Part shown: one piece after another, positions 57,956-64,000 of the stretch | Numbering within the stretch: the first letter of the stretch is position 1 | Layout: the number at the start of each line of letters is the position of its first letter | Source: Flagellimonas taeanensis | GTDB taxonomy: Bacteria; Bacteroidota; Bacteroidia; Flavobacteriales; Flavobacteriaceae | NCBI RefSeq assembly: GCF_003584105.1 | Contig: NZ_QXFO01000025.1 | Location: forward strand, 52,899 to 116,898 | Direction of reading: 5' to 3' | DNA length: 64,000 nucleotides | Made by a program: the position numbers and the translations under genes | The notes under the pieces: model-generated | What the model was told of the DNA's origin: nothing | Seen by the model: only the letters and a program-made list of their open reading frames with translations | The model's database searches: none

Positions 57956-59155
57956 ATGAGAGGCGTATTTTTTCTATTACTTCCCATAGTCGCTCTGATG
58001 GTCGGCTGCTCTAAACCCCACGTGATTTCGGGTACGTTGGACCTTTCGGACGGGAGTGAATGGCAACCCAAGGTTTATCTTATCCAACCTGGGAAGTGGA
58101 GCGAGGTGGGACAAAGTTTTGTAGGCCGTGTTTTGGATTCGGCCGAGGTGGGCAAGGATGGCTATTTTGGTTTCCAAGGGTTACCTGATATAGAAAACCC
58201 GTCTTTATTGGAATTGGCAGTCCAAAAAAAAGGAGAGGGTTACGCCAATCTGCTGCAGAACGAAGATCCCCGTACCGACAATTATTTCCCTTTGGTGTGG
58301 GAGTCCGGGGATCAAATAAAAATAAAGGCTGGTATCGATAGGTTTCAAGCCAGTTTGTCCATGGAATCCCCATCAAACGCAAATGAGGAGATTTTACGGC
58401 TTCGGGATTTGAGAATACGGGCTTTTGAGCGCTATATGGAAAATTCTTCAAGGGTCAGTGACTCGGATGAGGCTTTGTTGGACCGAGAAAAAATGCTGTT
58501 CAATTACCAGGCAGAGCTGATGGAGTTTGCAAATGGTACCGAAGAGATGCTGCCCGCATTGTTGGCCATCAGATGGGTGAGTCCCGAAGGGGATTATGAG
58601 CGGGTTGCCGAATTCTTCTATGGACAGGCCCAAGAATGGGGCACATTATACCCAGAACATTCCTGGGTGCGGGAAATAGGCCTTAAAGCGGAGAAGGACA
58701 AATTGCCCATATTGCAAGGAGATATGATGCCACAATTGGAATTTCCCATGAAAAATGGGGAAACCTTGCTTTTGGATGAAGTGTTGAAAGGAAAGAAACT
58801 ACTTCTTCTAGATGTTTGGGCCTCTTGGTGTGCCCCCTGCCGAATTGAGAACAGAAGTGTGCTACTGCCACTTTGGGAAAAGTACCAATCCAATCATTTT
58901 CAAATTCTGGCGTATGGACTGGAGAGCAGTGAAAAGGCATGGGTAAATGCCATGGAACGTGACGGGGCAGACAGATGGCTGCACGCCTCCCATTTGTTGG
59001 GTGACCAAAATCCGTTGATGGATGCCCTGCGTTTGAAAACCATTCCGGCCAACTTTCTACTGGACGGGGAGGGGAGGGTGCTGGCCAAAAATTTACATGG
59101 AGAAGAACTCATCCAATTTGTGGAGAGCTATATGGTCGGACTTGTAAAGGAATGA
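57956..59155 (+). CDS. TlpA-family thioredoxin-like lipoprotein
   Basis: 399 residues. Signal peptide with lipobox LMVGCSK (Cys about 18). N-terminal ~110 residues are a DUF4369-like beta domain; middle helices; C-terminal thioredoxin domain (about 260-399) with WASWCAPCRIEN, C292 and C295. cis-Pro in KTIPANFLLD. A periplasmic thiol-disulfide protein. Near-match TAATTTTA box just before the start. Confidence 0.93.
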   Translation: MRGVFFLLLPIVALMVGCSKPHVISGTLDLSDGSEWQPKVYLIQPGKWSEVGQSFVGRVLDSAEVGKDGYFGFQGLPDIENPSLLELAVQKKGEGYANLLQNEDPRTDNYFPLVWESGDQIKIKAGIDRFQASLSMESPSNANEEILRLRDLRIRAFERYMENSSRVSDSDEALLDREKMLFNYQAELMEFANGTEEMLPALLAIRWVSPEGDYERVAEFFYGQAQEWGTLYPEHSWVREIGLKAEKDKLPILQGDMMPQLEFPMKNGETLLLDEVLKGKKLLLLDVWASWCAPCRIENRSVLLPLWEKYQSNHFQILAYGLESSEKAWVNAMERDGADRWLHASHLLGDQNPLMDALRLKTIPANFLLDGEGRVLAKNLHGEELIQFVESYMVGLVKE

Positions 59156-59176
59156 ACGGGCTGCCACCTAAAAAAC

Positions 59177-59201
59177 AAAAGCCCCAAAAAAAGGGGCTTT
59201 T
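59177..59201. terminator. Bidirectional intrinsic terminator
   Basis: AAAAGCCCC pairs with GGGGCTTTT over a 7-base A-rich loop. Serves the TlpA-like gene (+) and, from the other side, the tRNA-Ser transcript. Confidence 0.75.
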
Positions 59202-59213
59202 CACATTATTAAG

Positions 59214-59298
59214 CGGAGGAAGAGGGATTCGAACCCCCGGAGGTGTGACCCTCAACAGTTTTCAAGACTGCCGCATTCGACCACTCTGCCATTCCTCC
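59214..59298 (-). tRNA. tRNA-Ser, anticodon UGA
   Basis: 85-base class II tRNA. Acceptor stem GGAGGAA/TTCCTCC, discriminator G; anticodon loop CTTGAAA gives TGA; long variable arm (TTGAGGGTCACACCTCC); T loop GTTCGAATC. CCA not encoded. Anticodon stem GCAGT/ACTGT. It reads UCA (and UCG by wobble). Confidence 0.97.
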
Positions 59299-59308
59299 TA
59301 AGCGGGTG

Positions 59309-59316
59309 CAAATATA
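59309..59316 (-). promoter_or_regulatory. -7 box of tRNA-Ser
   Basis: TATATTTG on the minus strand; predicted start 59303, five bases before the mature 5' end. No -33 TTG at the usual spacing. Confidence 0.6.
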
Positions 59317-59388
59317 TAAAGCTTTTTCCTTCTGTGAAAAACCAAAGCATTTTATTTTTTAATCGCGCAAGAATTCAACTATTGCCTG

Positions 59389-59396
59389 TACTTTTG
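59389..59396 (+). promoter_or_regulatory. -7 box of the TauE-type gene
   Basis: TACTTTTG with 4 bases to the ATG at 59401; predicted start 59402, i.e. at the start codon. Confidence 0.45.
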
Positions 59397-59400
59397 CCCC

Positions 59401-60153
59401 ATGTTGGAATGGTATCATTATTTGCTTCTTGTTGCCGTTGGATTTGCTGTTGGTTTTATCAATACTATAGCGGGTGGGGGTTCCCTACTTTCGTTGCCGA
59501 CACTCATCTTTTTGGGACTTCCCGCCGCGGTGGCCAATGGTACCAATCGGGTGGCCATCGTCATCCAAACGGCCATGGCCACGGCTGGATTTAAGAGCAA
59601 GGGCATTTCCACATTTCCTTTTAATGTGTATTTGGGTATTTCCGCTTTCTTAGGCTCCATATTAGGAGCTTGGATAGCGGTGGACATCAATGGGGAGACC
59701 TTTAATAGGATATTGGCGATGGTGATGCTGGCCGTGGTGCTAATCATTATTTTTAAGCCCAAAATGAGGTTGGAGGATATGCAGGAACGCCTTACGGGGA
59801 AATATCTTTGGATCAGTCTGATCGTTTTTTTTGGTTTTGGGATATATGGGGGATTCATCAACGCTGGACTTGGCTTTCTGATGATGCTGTTCACGCACTA
59901 CGTTAACCGAATGAACCTTGTACGGTCCAATGCCACCAAAGTAACGGTCGTATTTATCTATATGTTGGCGGCATTGGCCGTATTTGTATTTCACGATAAG
60001 GTCAATTGGAAAATCGGGTTAATTTTGGCCATTGGCAACGGATCGGGAGCCTGGGTGGCAAGTCGTTTTTCGGTAAAACGGGGAGATGGCTTCATCAAGA
60101 CCTTTTTGGTGGTTGCCGTAGTGATCATGGCCATAAAGCTGTGGTTTTTTTAA
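59401..60153 (+). CDS. TauE/SafE-family anion permease
   Basis: 250 residues, about 8 hydrophobic helices. The first helix pair has VGFAVGFINTIAGGGSLLS and NGTNRVAIVIQTA, the classic TauE/SafE sequence. It exports or imports sulfur-containing organic or inorganic anions; substrate not deducible. 25 bases before the DegT gene. Confidence 0.93.
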   Translation: MLEWYHYLLLVAVGFAVGFINTIAGGGSLLSLPTLIFLGLPAAVANGTNRVAIVIQTAMATAGFKSKGISTFPFNVYLGISAFLGSILGAWIAVDINGETFNRILAMVMLAVVLIIIFKPKMRLEDMQERLTGKYLWISLIVFFGFGIYGGFINAGLGFLMMLFTHYVNRMNLVRSNATKVTVVFIYMLAALAVFVFHDKVNWKIGLILAIGNGSGAWVASRFSVKRGDGFIKTFLVVAVVIMAIKLWFF

Positions 60154-60178
60154 GTCAAATTAAAATTGAATAGAAGGA

Positions 60179-61372
60179 ATGCCGGGATTTGAACTTTTTG
60201 GGGACAAGGAAAGAAAAGAAGTGCAGGATGTATTGGATTCGGGAGTGCTGATGCGCTACGGATTTGATGGTATGCGCAACGGACATTGGAAGGCCAAGGA
60301 GTTGGAGGCCGCCCTCGCCAAGCGTATGCAGGCCCAACATGTGCATTTGGTGAGCAGTGGAACTGCGGCCTTGACAGTGGCCCTGGCCAGTGCCGGAGTG
60401 GGGGCAGGGGACGAGGTGATCATGCCCACATTCACCTTTGTGGCCAGTTTCGAGTCCATTTTGGCATTGGGGGCCGTGCCTATCCTTGTGGACATTGATG
60501 ATACACTTACCTTAGACCCCACTGCGGTGGAAAAGGCCATCGGACCACACACCAAAGTAGTGATGCCCGTGCACATGTGCGGTTCTATGGCCAATTTGAA
60601 AGCATTGAAGGAGATTTGTGATAGATACGGCCTGCTGCTTTTGGAAGACGCTTGTCAGGCCATCGGGGGAAGCTATCAAGGAAAACCCTTGGGAAGCTAT
60701 GGCGACCTCGGCTGTTTTTCCTTTGATTATGTAAAAACCATTACCTGTGGGGAAGGTGGGGCGATCATTACCAACCATGAGGCCTATTATGAAAATGCCC
60801 ACAAATACTCCGATCACGGCCACGATCATATCGGAAACGATAGGGGAGCGGAGCAACATCCTTTTTTGGGATACAATTTTAGGATTTCGGAGATGAACGC
60901 TGCAGTAGGTTTGGCGCAACTTTCCCGATTGGACGAATTTCTTTCCATTCAAAAAAGAAACTATTCCATTTTGAGGGAGGCCCTGTCACAAATTCCCGAA
61001 ATTATGTTTCGAAGTGTGCCCAAAGGAGGGGAGGAAAACTATTCCTTCCTCAGTTTCTTTCTTCCAACGGAGGAATTGGCGCGGAAGGCACACAAAGCCC
61101 TTGGGGAGAATGGGGTCGACGGTTGCTTCTATTGGTACAGCAACAATTGGCACTATTATAAAAAATGGGAGCATCTCACCCAACTGAAATCGTTGGGCCA
61201 ATTGCCGAAAGAGGTGAGGGAAAGCCTTCCTGACTATTCCAAAGCCGACTTTTCGGAATCGGACCATTGGATGGGCAGGACCATTTCCTGTTTGATCAAA
61301 CTGGGATGGACCGAAGCAGAAGTAGGGGAAAGGGCCAAAAGAATGGTGGAGGCCATTAAAAAGGTTCTCTAG
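60179..61372 (+). CDS. DegT/DnrJ/EryC1/StrS-family aminotransferase
   Basis: 397 residues, PLP-dependent fold type I. HLVSSGTAALTVALASAGVG (phosphate cup), LLLEDACQAIGGSY (Asp binding PLP N1), and FSFDYVKTITCGEGGAI with Lys of the Schiff base. C-terminal half acts on sugar or small keto substrate; family members make amino sugars of surface polysaccharides or antibiotics. No sugar-nucleotide genes adjoin, so the substrate is open. 25 bases after the TauE-type gene, possibly co-transcribed. Confidence 0.92.
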   Translation: MPGFELFGDKERKEVQDVLDSGVLMRYGFDGMRNGHWKAKELEAALAKRMQAQHVHLVSSGTAALTVALASAGVGAGDEVIMPTFTFVASFESILALGAVPILVDIDDTLTLDPTAVEKAIGPHTKVVMPVHMCGSMANLKALKEICDRYGLLLLEDACQAIGGSYQGKPLGSYGDLGCFSFDYVKTITCGEGGAIITNHEAYYENAHKYSDHGHDHIGNDRGAEQHPFLGYNFRISEMNAAVGLAQLSRLDEFLSIQKRNYSILREALSQIPEIMFRSVPKGGEENYSFLSFFLPTEELARKAHKALGENGVDGCFYWYSNNWHYYKKWEHLTQLKSLGQLPKEVRESLPDYSKADFSESDHWMGRTISCLIKLGWTEAEVGERAKRMVEAIKKVL

Positions 61373-61673
61373 TTGGGTAAAAAAGTACAAGTCTCAAGTA
61401 CCAAATTTCAAATTTGAAATTCCAAATTCCATTGAACCAGTAAGTTGTATGTAGGTTAACCATCACCAACTGTCCCCTTGAGGGAACTTTAGGGGTGTTT
61501 CCTATGGAGTGGACACAAATGTGACGAATCATTCAAACCAAGCCCAAACTTCCGATGACCCAACATTCAATCGCCTTGGACAAAGAAGGGGTCCTCAATA
61601 CTTTTTCCTTTGGAAAAAACTCGAACTGACATCTTAACGTAAATCCAACAATCCAATAATCCCGTTTTGGATT

Positions 61674-61710
61674 GGATTCTTCAAACGCTCCGTGTTTTCA
61701 AAATGACAAG
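61674..61710 (+). repeat. Degenerate intergenic repeat, copy A
   Basis: GGATTCTTCAAACGCTCC then GTGTTTTCAAAATGACAAG. About 85-90% identical to copy B at 61865. Confidence 0.6.
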
Positions 61711-61864
61711 TATGACGATCATCGAGTAATCGAATAACCAAATACCAAAGTCTATTTTCTAGGGTCCATACTCTTGTATCTAATTCGACACGAATTGCAC
61801 GAATACTCACGAATCAATGTTCAGACCTCTGACGTCAGACAATCGAAGAATCCCTTTCTGGGTC

Positions 61865-61902
61865 AGATTCTTCAAACACTCCGTTTTTTTCAGAATGACA
61901 AG
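61865..61902 (+). repeat. Degenerate intergenic repeat, copy B
   Basis: AGATTCTTCAAACACTCC then GTTTTTTTCAGAATGACAAG. Its ends AGATTCTTC and CAGAATGACA also occur at about 20020-20047 in the 129-bp element. Confidence 0.6.
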
Positions 61903-61960
61903 CATCTCGAATACCGGAAGAACCCAGTAAACCCAATAACGTAACCAGGAAATAAAAAAA

Positions 61961-61986
61961 CCGGGAGGACCTTATGGTCCTCCCGG
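61961..61986 (-). terminator. Terminator of the BspA-like gene
   Basis: CCGGGAGGACC pairs perfectly with GGTCCTCCCGG (11 bp, loop TTAT); on the minus strand it is followed by a T-run (A7 at 61954-61960 on +). 23 bases after the stop codon. Confidence 0.9.
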
Positions 61987-62009
61987 TCTTTGTCAAAATA
62001 AGATATTCT

Positions 62010-63968
62010 TTAGAAGCAAGAGCTACTTTCGTCATTGATGGTCCACCCTTTGTTCGCTCTAAGGTTGGTATAGGCATTCACGCCCCCCACATTGCCGCAA
62101 ACAGTCAGGCCTGCCGCATCGAGCGTTAAATTGTCGGGCGTATTGGCATTGAACCACCAACCCGCCAAGGTGGCACTGTAGGTGCTGACCGTCATCCCCG
62201 AATTGTTCAGCATGCCGCTCATATTGGTCACATTGGTAAGGTCCCAATCGATAATGCCATTGAAGGCCGTTGCCCCGTTGAACACATTGCTCATATTGGT
62301 CACATTGGAGGTATCCCAACCAGTAATGCTGCCATTAAAGGAAGTGGCCCCTGCGAACATGTTTCTCATGTTTGTCACGCTGGAGGTGTCCCAAGTACCG
62401 ATTTCCTGATTAAAGGAAGTAGCTTTTTCGAACATACTTTCCATTACTATAACACCGGATGTATCCCAATTTTCAATGTTTTGGTCAAAAGCATTGGCCG
62501 CGTAGAACATGGATGCCATATCGGTCACGCTGGAGGTATTCCAATTGCCAATGTCCTGATTAAAAGAAGTGGCCTCTGCGAACATATACCCCATATCGGT
62601 CACGCTGGAGGTGTTCCAACCACCTATATTCTGATTAAAAGAAGTGGCCCCTGCGAACATAAATCCCATATCGGTCACGCTGGAGGTATCCCAAGTACCA
62701 ATGTCCACGTTAAAGGAAGTGGCATTGCTGAACATACTCCGCATGCTGGTAACACTACTGATGTCCCAACCACTGATGTCCCCGTTAAAGGAAGTGGCCG
62801 CTGCGAACATGCCTGCCATATTGCCCACATTGGAGGTGTCCCAATCGCCGATGTCCCCGTCAAAGGAGGTGGCAGCATTGAACATGTAGGCCATATCGGT
62901 CACTTGGGATAGGTCGGGCACGTCCGTGGCGTTATAGACCATGTTAGAAGCACTTGAAAAAGCTTCACTCATACTTTCCCATTCTATACTTCCCCACTGT
63001 TCTATGGACATCAGTTTACTTTGTGTGGTGGTGCCGTCAATGTAGTGCATTGTAGGGAACCTTCCCTTGATGGCAACCGTATAGGTACCCGCCACTGCAT
63101 AGGTGTGGCCCTGTGGGTCGCCACTGGCGACCTGTTCCACAATACCGTCGCCCCAATCAATGGCATAGTCATAGATATAATTGGCATCTGTGCCAATAAC
63201 GATCTCCTGGTTGGCAACAGTGGTCTTCCAGGTGGTGACAAAGGAAGCGGGGTCGTCTGCCAAACCAACTTCGCCATCCTCCACCACGTTGGTCACCTTG
63301 ATGGTGATCTGTGCGGTGGCCGTCCTGTCGCCATCGCTCACGCGTACGGTGATGCTGTGCTGGGTCTTGGTCTCAAAGTCCAGTGCCTTGCCCGTGGCCA
63401 GGGTAAGCACACCCGTGCCACTGATCATAAAAAGGTCGGTGTCGTTGGTCACAATGTTAAAGCTCAGCGCATCGCCATCCACGTCGGTGGCCACCACGGT
63501 GCCTATGGTCGCAGTGTCGGTGATGTCCTCGGCCACGGTGAACTCCTGTGCATCGATCACCGGGGCGGTGTTGTTGGGGTCCGTACCCTCCTTGACCACC
63601 TTGATGGTGATGGTGGCCGATGCTGCGTCGGTCCCATCGCTCACCTCCACGGTGATGGTGTGCTGTGCCTTGGTGGCGAAGTCCAGTGCCTTGCCCGTGG
63701 CCAGGGACAGTTCCCCGCCAGCGGTGATCTCGAAGAGGGCATTGTCGTTGGTCTTGATGGTGAAGGTAAGGGCATCCTTGTCCGCATCGGTGGCGACCAC
63801 CGTACCGAACACTTCGGTGTCGCTTATGCCCTCGAAGGCATTGAACTCCTGTGCCGCGATCACGGGCATTGCGTTCTTGGGCGGTGTCGGGCCGTCATCT
63901 TTTCCGCAGGACCATACCAGGGCCATGGCGAGGATGGCAACACCTAATTTTTTGATGTAGTTTTTCAT
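62010..63968 (-). CDS. BspA/DUF285-family surface lipoprotein with cadherin-like domains
   Basis: 652 residues from the ATG at 63968. Lipoprotein signal with Cys21 ([10 protein letters not shown]). Two cadherin-like domains at about 35-125 and 137-226 ([30 protein letters not shown], each with an ATGKALDF segment). A PKD-like region ([11 protein letters not shown]...[11 protein letters not shown]) lies around 240-303. Then nine 25-residue DUF285 repeats at about 359-582 with consensus MxxMFxxATSFNxDIxxWDT, and a C-terminal tail. No T9SS C-terminal domain seen. Likely a surface adhesin or ligand-binding lipoprotein. Confidence 0.92.
   Translation of the reverse strand: MKNYIKKLGVAILAMALVWSCGKDDGPTPPKNAMPVIAAQEFNAFEGISDTEVFGTVVATDADKDALTFTIKTNDNALFEITAGGELSLATGKALDFATKAQHTITVEVSDGTDAASATITIKVVKEGTDPNNTAPVIDAQEFTVAEDITDTATIGTVVATDVDGDALSFNIVTNDTDLFMISGTGVLTLATGKALDFETKTQHSITVRVSDGDRTATAQITIKVTNVVEDGEVGLADDPASFVTTWKTTVANQEIVIGTDANYIYDYAIDWGDGIVEQVASGDPQGHTYAVAGTYTVAIKGRFPTMHYIDGTTTQSKLMSIEQWGSIEWESMSEAFSSASNMVYNATDVPDLSQVTDMAYMFNAATSFDGDIGDWDTSNVGNMAGMFAAATSFNGDISGWDISSVTSMRSMFSNATSFNVDIGTWDTSSVTDMGFMFAGATSFNQNIGGWNTSSVTDMGYMFAEATSFNQDIGNWNTSSVTDMASMFYAANAFDQNIENWDTSGVIVMESMFEKATSFNQEIGTWDTSSVTNMRNMFAGATSFNGSITGWDTSNVTNMSNVFNGATAFNGIIDWDLTNVTNMSGMLNNSGMTVSTYSATLAGWWFNANTPDNLTLDAAGLTVCGNVGGVNAYTNLRANKGWTINDESSSCF
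62223..62894 (-). repeat. Nine tandem 75-bp coding repeats (DUF285)
   Basis: Each 75-bp unit encodes 25 residues beginning Met-x-x-Met-Phe. Units have slightly different sequence (eight of 25 codons, one of 24). Central units are most alike, which suggests copy-number change by recombination. Confidence 0.9.
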
Positions 63969-64000
63969 GATCAAAATTTTGTTTTACGGTGAATATCAGG

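Larger units (their letters stand above)
61373..62009. other. 637-bp intergenic region with degenerate repeats
   Basis: No ORF with family support. Contains two copies (61674-61710 and 61865-61902) of a repeat GATTCTTCAAAC.CTCCGT followed by a stretch ending AATGACAAG, related to the end of the element at 20.03 kb. Also palindromic CTGACGTCAGAC and low-complexity AAATTTCAAATTTGAAATTC runs. Ends with the terminator of the BspA-like gene. Confidence 0.6.

Noticed and set aside
62223..62894. Regular direct repeats resembling a CRISPR array
   Set aside because: Period is exactly 75 bp, in frame with an open reading frame and encoding DUF285 repeats; no spacers.
63021..63960. Two long plus-strand frames opposite the BspA-like gene
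   Set aside because: They are antisense to the cadherin-like repeats, have no family motifs and arise from GC-rich codon bias.

Overview
The window is chromosomal DNA from a member of the Bacteroidota, most likely a marine Flavobacteriaceae (genus not determinable by eye; the GC content and gene style are Muricauda/Allomuricauda-like, which is an inference). Supporting signs are Bacteroidota-type promoters (TAnnTTTG -7 boxes), a PorP/SprF-type T9SS outer-membrane protein, an RprX/RprY-like two-component pair, a bacillithiol-linked YtxJ protein, many lipoproteins, a BspA/DUF285 surface lipoprotein, and the intergenic repeat families common in flavobacteria. No prophage, conjugative element, CRISPR array, rRNA or intact insertion sequence was seen. 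Most of the window is core genome with short intergenic gaps.

Layout. 1-4.5 kb (+): end of a GT2 glycosyltransferase, ybbR-like gene, coaE, and a histidine kinase/OmpR regulator pair. 4.5-10.9 kb (-): a tightly packed seven-gene unit transcribed hbd > DUF1015 > yggS > exonuclease-GIY-YIG > K+ channel > miaA > gntK, most junctions overlapping or only a few bases apart. 11-16.9 kb: Gfo/Idh oxidoreductase, pcm, smpB, two lipoproteins, a PorP-SPOR fusion, a TetR regulator. 17-19.8 kb (-): gntP-ridA-dipeptidase operon. 20-26.6 kb: a 129-bp inverted-repeat element, clpB, ytxJ, a lipoprotein, glyA, a hypothetical gene. 26.8-31 kb (-): a signalling cluster with a LytTR regulator whose receiver is degenerate, a 58-aa lipoprotein and a 69-aa secreted peptide in their own promoter-terminator unit, a TPR histidine kinase that appears to be lipidated, and its LuxR-type regulator. 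31-36 kb: thioesterase and glutaminyl cyclase, SRP RNA with a textbook promoter, SDR, short transaldolase, and a thioredoxin-like lipoprotein without cysteines. 36-45.6 kb: ABC-F protein, membrane protein, fasciclin protein, pheT, TlpA-like lipoprotein, leuB and leuA. 45.7-53.6 kb: conserved helical protein, RluA-type pseudouridine synthase, panB, SnoaL-like protein, L-serine dehydratase, dnaK, and an orphan LuxR-type regulator with Glu in place of the phospho-acceptor Asp. 54-64 kb: beta-propeller protein, K+/H+ antiporter, CsaA-like protein, DoxX, TlpA-like lipoprotein, tRNA-Ser(UGA), TauE permease, DegT aminotransferase, a 637-bp repeat-rich gap, and the BspA-like lipoprotein with nine 25-residue repeats.

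No clear undescribed system of the defence or mobile-element kind is visible. The best candidate for something new is the 26.8-31 kb cluster, where tiny exported proteins sit beside a periplasmic TPR kinase. The second most interesting signal is transcriptional: the SRP RNA promoter calibrates the distance from -7 box to transcription start, and four protein genes then have their ATG within one base of the predicted start, suggesting leaderless mRNAs.
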